Below, one piece after another: positions 35,094-44,209 of a DNA stretch of 64,000 bases. The position numbers and the translations under genes are program-made. The DNA comes from an uncultured bacterium. GTDB lineage: Bacteria > Cyanobacteriota > Vampirovibrionia > Gastranaerophilales > Gastranaerophilaceae. Location of the stretch: contig CACWTN010000002.1 of NCBI GenBank assembly GCA_902763805.1, positions 111,191-175,190 on the forward strand, written 5' to 3'. Under the pieces are notes generated by a model. It was not told where the DNA came from, did not search any database, and saw only the letters and a list, made by a program, of their open reading frames with translations. Position 1 is the stretch's first letter. Each line of letters starts with the position of its first letter.

Positions 35094-35197
35094 CTTAACA
35101 TTTTATTTTTTGTTTTATATTCTTCAAATCATCAGAAAATACAACTACTCCTTTTTTCCTAGCCTTTATTACCATTTTCGTTATTGAAAATTGATTT

Positions 35198-35206
35198 TGA
35201 TATACT
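35198..35206 (+). promoter_or_regulatory. Extended -10 promoter element for the VKOR-DsbA gene
   Basis: TGATATACT (TGn followed by TATACT), 47 bases before the start codon. The -35 region is weak, as is common for extended -10 promoters. Confidence 0.45.
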
Positions 35207-35252
35207 AAAATTTAGATAGTATGAAATATATTTAAGTGGGAGTGGCTGTTTT

Positions 35253-36437
35253 ATGGCAATTGATAAAAGAAAACTTACTGTACAAATTCTTTCCGTTATA
35301 GGTTTTGCACTTACAATAAAACTTGCAATGATTTATTATTCGGCAAATTATGACAAATATGCTCTTTCAAGTTTTTGTTCAATAAATGATTTCGTTGACT
35401 GTGACGGTGCGGCAAAAACTATGGTTTCACAATTTTTGGGTATACCTCTTGCTTACTGGGGCATGTTATTCTACATTACTGTACTGTTCTTAACATTTGT
35501 CGATAAACTTAAAAATGCCAAATTTTTAAAATTCCTGGAAGTTTTCAAAAACCCTGTGGCATATATAACCGTAATTGGTACTTTTGCTTTTATAGTTTCT
35601 ATGACGCTTGCAGGAATCAGCATATTTAAAATAAAGAAACTTTGCATATTATGTGTTATTACATATTTAATAGATTTCTTAATTGCTCTTATTCCTGCCA
35701 AAAATATTAAAGATTATTTTTCAAGCTTTAAAACAACCTTCTTTGATTTTATAGACGGTGTAAAAAAATATCCGAAAACTTTTGTTATTCTGTTAATTTT
35801 AGCGATTTCAATGCTTACCTACAGTGAAGTTACAAATTGTTTTACACCTCATATTAAACGTGCTAAAGAAATAAAAAAATTTATTTTAATGAAAGAAAAC
35901 CCATACAAAATTGACGGTAATATTCTGGGAAATGAAAATGCGGATGTTATCATAGAACTTTATTCCGATTACGGGTGTCCGATATGTTCGGTTCATAATA
36001 TAATACTTCACAAGATAGTCCAAGAATATCAAAATGTTAAGGTTATTCATTATAATCTTCCTTTCGATATAACCTGTAACCATGAACTGTCTATGACAAT
36101 GCATCCGGGCGGATGTTTTATGTCAAAAGCAGCTCTCGCGGCAGGAAAACTCGGAAATTACTGGGGGATGAGTTCTCTCCTTTATGAAAATCATCCGATG
36201 AATGAAAAAGAACTGATTCCGCTTATTGAAAAGCTCGGTCTTGATAAAGATAAAATGTTTGCTTACATGAACTCAAAAGAGATTGACGATAAAATCCAGG
36301 AACAGTTGTACAAATCATACGAATTAAATATTGACGCAACACCAACAATGTTTGTTAACGGAGAAAAAAGACTGGGAATATTATCACAAAACGAATTACA
36401 AAAACTTTTGGAATCACACGGTGCAAAACGAAAATAA
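35253..36437 (+). CDS. VKOR-DsbA fusion, disulfide bond forming protein
   Basis: 394 residues. The N-terminal half (about 10-150) is a VKOR domain with four or so membrane helices: loop cysteines in SSFCSINDFVDCDGA, the Ser/Gly-containing FLGIPLAYWGML, and the active CxxC in KLCILCVITY. A further membrane helix (about 176-193) leads to a C-terminal DsbA-like thioredoxin domain with SDYGCPICSVHN (CPIC) and the cis-Pro loop INATPT-like IDATPTMFVNG. The VKOR half would reoxidise the thioredoxin half with quinone, forming disulfides in exported proteins. Cyanobacteria have a similar VKOR-Trx fusion. The end overlaps queH. Confidence 0.92.
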   Translation: MAIDKRKLTVQILSVIGFALTIKLAMIYYSANYDKYALSSFCSINDFVDCDGAAKTMVSQFLGIPLAYWGMLFYITVLFLTFVDKLKNAKFLKFLEVFKNPVAYITVIGTFAFIVSMTLAGISIFKIKKLCILCVITYLIDFLIALIPAKNIKDYFSSFKTTFFDFIDGVKKYPKTFVILLILAISMLTYSEVTNCFTPHIKRAKEIKKFILMKENPYKIDGNILGNENADVIIELYSDYGCPICSVHNIILHKIVQEYQNVKVIHYNLPFDITCNHELSMTMHPGGCFMSKAALAAGKLGNYWGMSSLLYENHPMNEKELIPLIEKLGLDKDKMFAYMNSKEIDDKIQEQLYKSYELNIDATPTMFVNGEKRLGILSQNELQKLLESHGAKRK

Positions 36438-36966
36438 AATATTAATCCACGCGTGCTGCGGAATTTGTTCAGGATACCCTATAGGACTTTTAAAAGAAAT
36501 GGGGTACAGACCTGTTGTGTATTTTTGCAATCCTAATCTGGATACAAAAGATGAGTATGACAGACGGCTCAATGCTCAAAAAACGGTTTGTAAATACCAT
36601 AATGTTGAGCTTATAGCAGAAGAATATAACCATCAGGATTTTCTTGATATAGCAAAAGGTCTGGAAGCAGAACCCGAAAAGGGGAAACGCTGTGATAAAT
36701 GTATAGAACTGAGATTAAGGCAAGCTGCCGGAAAAGCAAAAGAACTCGGAATAAAAATATTTACGACTTCGCTTGTTATTAGTCCGCACAAAAATTTTGC
36801 CAAAATATCAGAAATAGGAAATAATATTGCGCAGGAAGATTTATCCCTTGAATATTTATCCCTTGATTTTAAGAAAAAAGACGGTTTTTTGAAAACAAAC
36901 AAATTGTCTAAAGAACTTAATATATACAGGCAAAACTACTGCGGATGCGAATTTTCTAAGCGCTGA
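36421..36966 (+). CDS. queH: Epoxyqueuosine reductase QueH
   Basis: 181 residues from a GTG at 36421, inside the last codons of the preceding gene; the family N-terminus is at ILIHACCGICSGYP, so the longer frame from 36331 is not needed. Conserved cysteines: HACCGICS (pair near the N-terminus), RCDKCIELRL, and YCGCEFS at the end; these bind a [4Fe-4S] cluster and a second metal. It makes queuosine in tRNA from epoxyqueuosine without cobalamin. No other que genes here. The stop lies 2 bases from the convergent kinase gene. Confidence 0.92.
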   Translation: MQNENKILIHACCGICSGYPIGLLKEMGYRPVVYFCNPNLDTKDEYDRRLNAQKTVCKYHNVELIAEEYNHQDFLDIAKGLEAEPEKGKRCDKCIELRLRQAAGKAKELGIKIFTTSLVISPHKNFAKISEIGNNIAQEDLSLEYLSLDFKKKDGFLKTNKLSKELNIYRQNYCGCEFSKR

Positions 36967-36968
36967 TT

Positions 36969-37787
36969 TTAAACCGAATATTCGGGAAGTTCAAAAGAAA
37001 AAGAGTTTAAATTATTGTTTTCTATTATTTTCCCTTTATGAATTTCTATTATTTTTTTACAAAAACTCATAATTATACTCTGACCGACCGAAGTATAGTT
37101 TGATTCATTGTCTGAAAAATATTTTGCCTTATTTTTACAGGAAAAAGTAAATCTGATTTTTTTATATCCGGATTTTGCGGTAATTGAAATTTTTTCTCCC
37201 GTGTATGCGTTTGAGATTGAGTTTAGTAAAATATTTATTATCACTTTTTTTAGTTCAGCCTTGTCTGCTGTTATATAGAGGTTTTTTATTTTACTGTCAT
37301 ATTCAAATGTTATCTGTTTTTCTGCTGCTTTTGGATAAAGTTCGTCAAAACATGAAGATATCATCTCTGCCAGATTAATTTTTTCGTATATAAGTTTATA
37401 ATTATTTTTTTCCATACTATATGTATTAATCATCAGAGAAAGAAGATTTAAAATGCACTTGCAGGATTCTTCAATTTGTTCAAGCATATCTTTCTGAACA
37501 TCATTCAGTACCCCGAACTTTTCACTTTTTACAAGTTCAAGTGCTCTTATCTGCGCAATTGTAGGAATTCTCAAATCATGGCTTAATGAGTTAATAAAAT
37601 ACTCACGCTGACGGTTCAGCCTGATTTTTAAATTTACGTTTGAACGGTTCGTGTATAAAACGGTTCTTGCATAAATTATAAAAAGGATTCCTGCTATGAT
37701 TACGGCTGTAGTGTTTCCATTATTTATTGCAAATAGCATTATGTACAGATACATAAGCATAACTGCATAAATTTTTAATTGGCTCAT
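36969..37787 (-). CDS. Orphan sensor histidine kinase, reduced
   Basis: 272 residues. Two hydrophobic segments at 4-22 and 27-44 with almost no loop, so no periplasmic sensor. HisKA with SLSHDLRIPTI (His70), then an ATPase domain whose N-box reads NILLNSISNAYTGE and whose G-regions are weak: the usual DxGxG and GxGLG are not visible, the latter replaced by SNYTSVGQSIIMSF. Either a degenerate kinase or one acting through another partner. No response regulator is adjacent. Confidence 0.82.
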   Translation of the reverse strand: MSQLKIYAVMLMYLYIMLFAINNGNTTAVIIAGILFIIYARTVLYTNRSNVNLKIRLNRQREYFINSLSHDLRIPTIAQIRALELVKSEKFGVLNDVQKDMLEQIEESCKCILNLLSLMINTYSMEKNNYKLIYEKINLAEMISSCFDELYPKAAEKQITFEYDSKIKNLYITADKAELKKVIINILLNSISNAYTGEKISITAKSGYKKIRFTFSCKNKAKYFSDNESNYTSVGQSIIMSFCKKIIEIHKGKIIENNNLNSFSFELPEYSV

Positions 37788-37882
37788 TGGCTTATTCTCT
37801 TATTAGTAATCCGTATTAGTATATTAATGTACAGGAGTTTAAATGTATATTATCCTGTCAGGCTATAACTTATACAAGGATA

Positions 37883-39016
37883 CTAAACAGTCAGGCTATT
37901 TATAAGATTTTTGTGTAATTTTACATTATGAACTCTTAAATAATCCACTCCTTTTTGTATAAGCGGATATGATACTGCCAAAGAGAGGCTGTCTTTTAAA
38001 TCATTATTATCCTCTTTTACACCCAGCAGACTTTTTCTTGAAACGCCGACCATTACGGGACAGGAAAGAGGGTAAAATTCTTCAATACGGTTTAATATTT
38101 CAAAATTATCCTCCCTGGTTTTGCCAAATCCTATTCCCGGATCAATGATAATGTTCTTTATGCCAATACTTTTAGCATATTCAATTTTATTTTTCAGGCT
38201 TAAATATATTTCATCAATCAAATTGTTGTATCCGGGGTTATCCTGCATATTTTCAGGGCTGCCTTTTGTATGCTGAATTATTACGGATGCATTGTATTGG
38301 GAAACAATGTTCGCAAGGTTTTCATCATATTCAAACCCGGAAACATCATTTATTATTTCAGCACCGTTATTCAGCACATAGTCTGCAACAATTGCTGAAC
38401 GTGTATCTATACTTATCGGTATCCGTATATTTTCTTTTTGTATAAAATTCATAACCGGCTTTAATCTTCTTATCTGTTCTTCAGGCGATACGGCTATAGA
38501 ATATGGTCTTGTACTTTCAGCACCTATATCAATAATATCAGCACCTTCTTCTATCATTTGCATAAGGTGTTTCTGTGCATCAGCAGGTTCAATATATTTG
38601 CCCCCGTCTGAAAAGGAATCGGGAGTAACGTTTAAGATACCTGCAAGTTTCGTTTTTATTGTTTTTTCATCTTTTATCAGGTAGTTGATTTGTTCTGATA
38701 ATTTGCTTAAACTGAACGGCTGTTTTTTTAGTTTATCGGTTATTTTTTTTAACTGAGAATAGCTTCCGCCCAAAATTACATCAGAAAAATCGGCTTTACC
38801 TGTTATTACATCCCTGTGAGTTGCACAGTCTGCTCCGACTGAAAGAGCTGTCTGTTTAAGTATATTTGCCTGCGCAGAAGTCAGGTTAAATATTTTTATA
38901 TTCAGATATCTGAACTTATCAGATGCAGCATAACGATACCCTTCATCAAATCCGATTTGATAAAGTTCTTTTTCTATATTACAACTCGTTATAGTTTTTA
39001 AAACAAAATCTGCCAT
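37883..39016 (-). CDS. folP: Dihydropteroate synthase with N-terminal extension
   Basis: 377 residues. The catalytic TIM barrel begins at about residue 122 with LAGILNVTPDSFSDGGKY; then DIIDIGAESTRP, ISIDTR, INDVSGFEYDENL, IIDPGIGFGKT and MVGVSRKSLLG. It joins p-aminobenzoate to the pterin pyrophosphate and is the sulfonamide target. The first 115 residues (with SAQANILKQTALSVGADCATHRDVI) form the extra N-terminal domain seen in long FolP of some Firmicutes and related groups. No other folate gene adjoins. Confidence 0.93.
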   Translation of the reverse strand: MADFVLKTITSCNIEKELYQIGFDEGYRYAASDKFRYLNIKIFNLTSAQANILKQTALSVGADCATHRDVITGKADFSDVILGGSYSQLKKITDKLKKQPFSLSKLSEQINYLIKDEKTIKTKLAGILNVTPDSFSDGGKYIEPADAQKHLMQMIEEGADIIDIGAESTRPYSIAVSPEEQIRRLKPVMNFIQKENIRIPISIDTRSAIVADYVLNNGAEIINDVSGFEYDENLANIVSQYNASVIIQHTKGSPENMQDNPGYNNLIDEIYLSLKNKIEYAKSIGIKNIIIDPGIGFGKTREDNFEILNRIEEFYPLSCPVMVGVSRKSLLGVKEDNNDLKDSLSLAVSYPLIQKGVDYLRVHNVKLHKNLINSLTV

Positions 39017-39125
39017 AACCTGATTTTATCATAAATATTCCTCTACATCATTTGGAGGATAAAATTGTAATTTATCAAAGATTTTCTAAAAAATTTCCGA
39101 TAGCTAATTTGTTAAGGAAATATAC

Positions 39126-39431
39126 ATGTCACATCAATATAGTACCCCTTGTTCACCACTTCCGAATGGTGACGTTTTAATCCCGAATACTACAAATCCA
39201 AAACTGGCAGTCGAATATATTAACTCATACATTGATAAAACACGGTGTGAGGAATTTTCGGTAGACATTTCTTTTCTGAACATAATGGATGCCTGCTATG
39301 TTTCTACAATGTGTTCAACAAAACACTATATTAAGTATCCTGAAGGAAGAATTAACTGGCTTGTATCGTCTGATAAAGTTAAAGAATATTCTAAGGACAT
39401 GTTGTTAGGTAACAGCGAGTATTATTGTTAA
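39126..39431 (+). CDS. Hypothetical protein, 101 residues
   Basis: Not recognised. MSHQYSTPCSPLPNGDVLIPN, then a region predicted alpha/beta (LAVEYINSYIDKTRCEEFSVDISFLNIMDACYVS) and KYPEGRINWLVSSDKVKEY. The alternation and the VDISFLNIMDA stretch vaguely recall STAS-type domains, which I cannot confirm. No signal peptide or membrane segment. A TTAAGGAAAT site precedes the ATG. Stands alone 47 bases before the dxs-like gene. Confidence 0.65.
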   Translation: MSHQYSTPCSPLPNGDVLIPNTTNPKLAVEYINSYIDKTRCEEFSVDISFLNIMDACYVSTMCSTKHYIKYPEGRINWLVSSDKVKEYSKDMLLGNSEYYC

Positions 39432-39477
39432 CCTGCTATCTTTATGCTATATATTATAGTATGAAAGGAGTTTTTGT

Positions 39478-41244
39478 ATGCCTGAAACAATTACAAGAGT
39501 TTTAGATAAGGTTAATTCGCCTGATGATTTGAAAAAAATGGGCACAGATGAATTATATAAATTGTCTGATGAGATTAGGGAGCTCATTATAAAAAAAGTT
39601 AATACAACAGGCGGTCATTTCGGTCCGAATCTTGGAATTGTTGAAGCAACAGTTGCTTTGCATTACGTTTTTAATTCCCCTGTTGATAAAATTGTATTTG
39701 ACGTGTCGCATCAATGCTATACACACAAAATATTAACAGGAAGAAAAGAAGGGTTTTTAAATCCCGATTTGTACCTTAAATACACAGGATATACAGCTCC
39801 TGAAGAAACTGACCATGATTTGTTTAAAATCGGTCATACTTCTACATCCGTAAGCCTTGCAACAGGATTGGCAAAAGGCAGAGATTTATTAGGCGGAAAA
39901 GAAAATGTTGTTGCCCTAATCGGCGACGGTTCACTGACAGGCGGTGAAGCCCTTGAAGGACTTAATAATGCTGCAACACTTAACAGCAACATTATAATTG
40001 TTGTTAACGATAACGATATGTCTATTGCTGAAAATCAGGGCGGAATATGTAATTTACTCACAGAACTCAGGGAAAACAACGGTGAAGTCAAAGATAACTT
40101 CTTTAAAGCTCTGGGTTTCGAGTATCACTATATCGCAGACGGTCATAATATTGAAAATATGATAGAAACCTTCTCAAAGGTGAAAGATACAGACCATCCT
40201 GTTTTAATTCATATGCATACTCAAAAAGGTAAGGGGTTTGAGCCTGCAATGGTTAATAAAGAATCTTTTCACTGGATTCTTCCGGGTCAGCTGGACAAAC
40301 TCAATGATGCACCTGAGCCGCAAAAAGAAAGCTATGAATCAATAACTAAGGATTATATACTCAAAAAAGTTTCTGAAGGAGAACCGATAATCGCAATGAG
40401 CGCAGCAACTCCGGGTGTATTTGGGTGGAACAAAGAATTCAGAGATAAGCTTGGCAAACACTACATTGATGTAGGTATCGCAGAACAGCAGGCTGTAGGT
40501 ATGGCATCAGGTATTGCAAAACGAGGCGGAAAACCGATACTTGCGTTTATGAGTTCTTTTGTTCAGAGAACGTATGACCAGTTATCTCAGGATATGGCAC
40601 TTAACAATGCACCTGTGACTATGCTGATTTTCTGGGGCGGTATTTCAGGAGCAGATGCAACTCATCTCTGCACATTTGATATCCCTCTGATTAGCAATAT
40701 TCCTAATATTGTGTATCTTGCACCGACTTGCAAAGAGGAATACGAAAGAATGCTGGATTGGTCGGTTAACCAAAACGAACACCCTGTTGTAATTAGAGTG
40801 CCGTTTAATATTTCATATTCAGGTAATACTGACAGCACTGATTACTCCGTTTTAAACAAATACCAAACGGCTGAAAAAGGTGAAAAGGCTGCGATAATTG
40901 CTCTGGGTTCATTCTTTAATAAGGGTAAAGAAGTGAAGGCTCTGCTTAAGGAAAAAACAGGAATAGATGCAACGCTGATTAATCCAAGATTTATTACAGG
41001 TATTGACAAAGAATTGCTTGAAAGCCTGAAAGCAAACCATTCTGTAGTTGTTACACTTGAAGACGGCGAACTTGACGGCGGATTTGGAGAAAAAATTACA
41101 CGTTTCTACGGAGATTCTTCAATGAAGGTTCTGAACTACGGTTCCAATAAAGAGTTTACGGACAGAGCTCCGGTAGAAGAACTTTATACAAGATACCGTC
41201 TGAATAATGAACAAATAGTTCAGGATATTCAAAAACTTTTATAG
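39478..41244 (+). CDS. dxs: 1-deoxy-D-xylulose-5-phosphate synthase-like transketolase
   Basis: 588 residues, shorter than typical Dxs (about 620-640). Thiamine diphosphate site GDGSLTGGEALEGLNNAA ... VVNDNDMSI; early GGHFGPNLGIVEATVALHYVF and DVSHQCYTHKILTGR are Dxs-like; C-terminal part with DVGIAEQQAVGMASGIAKRGGKP and a transketolase C domain. It would join pyruvate and glyceraldehyde 3-phosphate for isoprenoids. The short form is found as a second Dxs copy in some Firmicutes and Bacteroidetes, so a distinct transketolase activity is possible. GAAAGGAG ribosome site. Confidence 0.82.
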   Translation: MPETITRVLDKVNSPDDLKKMGTDELYKLSDEIRELIIKKVNTTGGHFGPNLGIVEATVALHYVFNSPVDKIVFDVSHQCYTHKILTGRKEGFLNPDLYLKYTGYTAPEETDHDLFKIGHTSTSVSLATGLAKGRDLLGGKENVVALIGDGSLTGGEALEGLNNAATLNSNIIIVVNDNDMSIAENQGGICNLLTELRENNGEVKDNFFKALGFEYHYIADGHNIENMIETFSKVKDTDHPVLIHMHTQKGKGFEPAMVNKESFHWILPGQLDKLNDAPEPQKESYESITKDYILKKVSEGEPIIAMSAATPGVFGWNKEFRDKLGKHYIDVGIAEQQAVGMASGIAKRGGKPILAFMSSFVQRTYDQLSQDMALNNAPVTMLIFWGGISGADATHLCTFDIPLISNIPNIVYLAPTCKEEYERMLDWSVNQNEHPVVIRVPFNISYSGNTDSTDYSVLNKYQTAEKGEKAAIIALGSFFNKGKEVKALLKEKTGIDATLINPRFITGIDKELLESLKANHSVVVTLEDGELDGGFGEKITRFYGDSSMKVLNYGSNKEFTDRAPVEELYTRYRLNNEQIVQDIQKLL

Positions 41245-41272
41245 ACAGCTTTTAAAGATAAATTAACTAACT

Positions 41273-42382
41273 TTATTCCTTTGAAAAACGTTCTTCTATT
41301 CCTGTGCGTAATTTTTCGTTGATATCTTCAAGGCGCTCGCTGATTATGCTAAGATACGTATCAAGCTCCGAGTTGTCAATTTCCTCCTGTGTGTGATAGT
41401 GAAAACCGAGTTCGGGGTGTTTGGGTCTTTGGGTAACTGTTTTTGGATTAAATTTTACAAGTTTGTTTTCAAAGATAATAAATGATTTATCAACAGTCTT
41501 GTTATTGTAATCCATAAGACATATTTTTATCATATCCTTAAATTTGACTTTGGAAAAAACAAGATACAAAGAGCGTCCGTCAGTTGTAGCGTCTTTAAAC
41601 AATATGGCATTCCGCTGAATAGTTTTGATTTTATTAAATATTCTGAAGAAATTTTTATCGTTCCCTTTGTATGATAATCTTTCCAAATTAGCTTTAAAGT
41701 ATTTAAAATCTTCAGTGATATCATCTATGAGCGGTTTGTATTCGTCAAGATTTCCGGGAATATTGTCTGCTTGTTTCTCACGTATCGCATCAATGCTTTT
41801 TTTGCGGCTGACAATATAATCAAGATATTTTTTTAACTCTTGTTTTAGTAAAAAAAGATAGTTTTCTATATTCAGTTCATCGATTTCTTTCTGTGAAAAG
41901 AACTTCAGGGTTTCATTTTTTCCCCGTTCAAGAGTTTTTCCTATAAACTGCAGAGTCGGATTTTTTTCAATTTGACCTTTTCCGTTTATAACAAGCTGCT
42001 TCCCGCCAATAAAAATTACTGTTCTTGGACTATTTCTATGTTCAACACGGAAGTTAACTGCAACATCTTCGCCGTTCGCTCCTATTTTTTCAAATTCAAG
42101 AATTTTTGAACCTGCAATCCCTCGTTTTATTCCCGGGTATCCGTTTTTGACAGAACTTCTTGTATTGGCGGATTTTGCAATAGATTTTATTAATGAATGT
42201 GCATTTTTGAACAAGTCCTGTATATCTAAAATGAGATTACAGCCCAGCTCGCTCAGCTGACCTTTTGCATTGTTAGGTGAGTATGTACTGTTCAGTATCG
42301 AAGCAGTCTTTTTAACTTCTTTTGTTATGACATTATTTGGGATTGTTCCGCAGAAATTTATATTGTTAACTGGTAAGTTCAT
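41273..42382 (-). CDS. Hypothetical 'FCG'-tagged protein, 369 residues
   Basis: No family recognised. N-terminus MNLPVNNINFCGTIPNN carries the tag in the variant INFCG (8-12). The rest is charged and alpha/beta, with helix-rich parts (ELKKYLDYIVSRKKSIDAIREK), an RVEHRNSPRTVIFIGGKQLVING beta stretch and an acidic/basic C-terminus. No signal peptide or membrane segment, so a soluble or exported-without-signal protein. Converges with the dxs-like gene; divergent from the dipeptidase. Confidence 0.75.
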   Translation of the reverse strand: MNLPVNNINFCGTIPNNVITKEVKKTASILNSTYSPNNAKGQLSELGCNLILDIQDLFKNAHSLIKSIAKSANTRSSVKNGYPGIKRGIAGSKILEFEKIGANGEDVAVNFRVEHRNSPRTVIFIGGKQLVINGKGQIEKNPTLQFIGKTLERGKNETLKFFSQKEIDELNIENYLFLLKQELKKYLDYIVSRKKSIDAIREKQADNIPGNLDEYKPLIDDITEDFKYFKANLERLSYKGNDKNFFRIFNKIKTIQRNAILFKDATTDGRSLYLVFSKVKFKDMIKICLMDYNNKTVDKSFIIFENKLVKFNPKTVTQRPKHPELGFHYHTQEEIDNSELDTYLSIISERLEDINEKLRTGIEERFSKE

Positions 42383-42467
42383 ACTGTTTATAAATCTGCT
42401 GAAAAAATTTTTTGCGTTCTGAAAATAATGTGTATTTAAACAAGAGGTTTTAAATAATATGAATTAT

Positions 42468-42497
42468 TTGACTTTATTCGGTTTGTATAACTAAAAT
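42468..42497 (+). promoter_or_regulatory. Promoter of the dipeptidase gene
   Basis: TTGACT (42468-42473), 18 bases, TAAAAT (42492-42497), followed by GGGAGGT (42511-42517) and the start ATG at 42521. Confidence 0.5.
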
Positions 42498-42520
42498 TAT
42501 GAATAATAAAGGGAGGTAAT

Positions 42521-43198
42521 ATGAAAAAAATATTTTTAATCACTTTGATACTGTTTAGTTTCATTAATGCATCTGTAGCATCGCAGATTTCTTATGATAA
42601 GAGTGATTTTGTACCTGTATATACCGTAATTGATGATGCCGCTTATGATATCCGCTATTATTCTTCGAATAATTTTACAGGAAACAGAATTAACGGTTAT
42701 AATACACCGATTGCATATATGACAAAAGAAGGGGCAAAGGCGTTATCTCTTGCTGCTGCCAATTTGAGAAAACAAGGATACAGATTACTTATCTGGGATA
42801 CTTACAGACCTCAAAAAGCCGTCGATAATTTTGTTGTATGGATTAATAATCCAAACGATGACGGTGACAAGGATTTTTACCCTGATTTAAAAAAATCGGA
42901 TTTGGTAAAAGGCGGTTATATAGCAACAAAATCTTCTCATACTAGGGAAAGTACAGTAGATTTAACTCTGATAAAAAAAGACGGTTCATTTGTTGATATG
43001 GGCGGTACTTTTGATTTGTTCAGTGAGATTTCTCATCCTGATTACAAAAAAATAACCAAAAAACAAAAGAAAAACAGAAAAATTTTGCATGATGCCATGA
43101 TAAATGCAGGGTTTGAAGGTATAGATTCAGAATGGTGGCATTTTACATTGAAAGATGAACCTTACCCCGATACATATTTTAATTTTAATATACAATAG
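42521..43198 (+). CDS. ddpX: VanX/DdpX-type D-alanyl-D-alanine dipeptidase, secreted
   Basis: 225 residues. Signal peptide 1-20 (cleavage near ASVAS). VIDDAAYDIRYYSSNNFTG at the start of the mature part, LLIWDTYRPQKAVD with the conserved Arg, zinc motif SSHTRESTVDLTL (His and Asp ligands) and SEWWHFTLK (catalytic Glu and third His). It cleaves D-Ala-D-Ala dipeptide, probably for wall recycling or nutrition since it is exported; VanX itself is cytoplasmic. In canonical SxHxxGxAxD the Gly and Ala are here Glu and Thr. No vanH/vanA are present, so no resistance cluster. Confidence 0.88.
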   Translation: MKKIFLITLILFSFINASVASQISYDKSDFVPVYTVIDDAAYDIRYYSSNNFTGNRINGYNTPIAYMTKEGAKALSLAAANLRKQGYRLLIWDTYRPQKAVDNFVVWINNPNDDGDKDFYPDLKKSDLVKGGYIATKSSHTRESTVDLTLIKKDGSFVDMGGTFDLFSEISHPDYKKITKKQKKNRKILHDAMINAGFEGIDSEWWHFTLKDEPYPDTYFNFNIQ

Positions 43199-43238
43199 TA
43201 TTTCGAAAATCTCAGAGCACCTGGTAAATCCGGGATTT

Positions 43239-43280
43239 AAAAAAGAACCTTAATGAAAAATATCATTGAGGTTCTTTTTT
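43239..43280 (+). terminator. Terminator after the dipeptidase gene
   Basis: AAAAAAGAACCTTAATGA / TCATTGAGGTTCTTTTTT stem (one G-T pair) around an 6-base loop. Confidence 0.88.
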
Positions 43281-43406
43281 ATTTAGTTTTGGTACTAATT
43301 GTAAATTAATGTAAATTATTTTAAAAAATCAGGCAATTTTGAAAGTTCAGGGAACTTACATGAGGGTGTGTAGTAAAAAGTTGGCAAAATCCAAGAAAGG
43401 TAAAAT

Positions 43407-43880
43407 ATGGTAAAAGACGTATATTTAAATCTAGCTAACACTATTAACAAATATCCAAAAGAGCCAAAAATAGGCAATACATTAAGGACGAAAATAATCA
43501 CAAAGGAATTTGCAAATGGTATAAAACAATATGCTGTATCCGGAGAAGCTACTAAAGTCAAAAAAAATAAATTACAACTGCAATTAATCGAAGAGTTCTT
43601 TAATAAATGCAAAAATGGACACATTTTTGAAGAACTACCCTTTTTCAAGAAAATTACAGAAACAAAACCGGAATATGATGCTAATAGACTCCTAGTTATA
43701 ACAAGGGCAAATGGTAAGGGATTAAGCACTAAAACCACAGTTAATTCTGAAGGAATTCGTAAGTATAAGGTTACAAAGAGGTTGAATAAAGAAGGGACTC
43801 AATACGATTGCGTAAGATATAGTTATAATGATAAAGGAACTGAACCAATAGTTTTTTCAACGTGGACTGAAAATGTATAA
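43407..43880 (+). CDS. Hypothetical protein, 157 residues
   Basis: Not recognised. Starts with MVKDVYLNLANTINKYPKEPK; Lys-rich and soluble, with no signal peptide, membrane helix or FKG tag. AAAGG lies 6 bases before the ATG. An antiparallel frame (43316-43738) is a shadow: its translation is hydrophobic and lacks a ribosome site. It lies between a terminator and a tRNA neighbourhood full of partial repeats, so it may be a recent insertion, but nothing in it resembles an integrase. Confidence 0.65.
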   Translation: MVKDVYLNLANTINKYPKEPKIGNTLRTKIITKEFANGIKQYAVSGEATKVKKNKLQLQLIEEFFNKCKNGHIFEELPFFKKITETKPEYDANRLLVITRANGKGLSTKTTVNSEGIRKYKVTKRLNKEGTQYDCVRYSYNDKGTEPIVFSTWTENV

Positions 43881-43971
43881 TAATGATGTAGCTCGTAGGC
43901 TAGGTGAAACTCATCAAAACATAAAGATAAGTTGAATAAAATACGTCAGAATAATGCATTAATATTATAAT

Positions 43972-43996
43972 AGACCGATTAACAATCGGTCTGTTT
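43972..43996 (+). terminator. Terminator after the 157-residue hypothetical gene
   Basis: AGACCGATT-AAC-AATCGGTCT followed by GTTTT. Confidence 0.75.
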
Positions 43997-44003
43997 TAGT
44001 TAA

Positions 44004-44206
44004 ACTGGGCATGAAGAGACTGTCTTGCTCGTTCGCGTTTAACGGCAATTCCGAGTTTTGTCTGCAAGCCTATCGGCTTTTGACAAAAACTCTTCAGCCT
44101 CAGCTCACTCGCGCCGAACTCCTGACGAAGCTCCGCTTCGTGGAGTTCTCAAACATCTCCAAATCAAAGTAATAGGGTAATACAGATATGTCTGTATTAC
44201 CCTATT
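44004..44206. repeat. Partial copy of tRNA 3' end plus hairpin-rich sequence
   Basis: The 18 bases ACTGGGCATGAAGAGACT at 44004-44021 recur exactly at 44207-44224, where they form the 3' end of tRNA-Leu. The 185 bases between them hold three strong hairpins: GTTTTGTC/GACAAAAAC, GAACTCC ... CGAAG/CTTCG ... GGAGTTC (about 44120-44155), and TAATAGGGTAATACAGA / TCTGTATTACCCTATTA (44170-44207), the last next to the tRNA end and possibly its processing or termination signal. No gene is supported in 43881-44209. Confidence 0.8.
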
Positions 44207-44209
44207 ACT

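Noticed and set aside
35094..35175. 26-codon minus-strand frame (ATG at 35175)
   Set aside because: No ribosome site, and it runs through the candidate RNA promoter and overlaps the region upstream of the VKOR promoter.
42521..43198. Vancomycin resistance locus
   Set aside because: Only a VanX-type dipeptidase is present, it is secreted, and no vanH, vanA or vanS/R genes adjoin.
43316..43738. 140-codon minus-strand frame
   Set aside because: Shadow of the plus-strand gene at 43407, which has the better ribosome site and a terminator after it.
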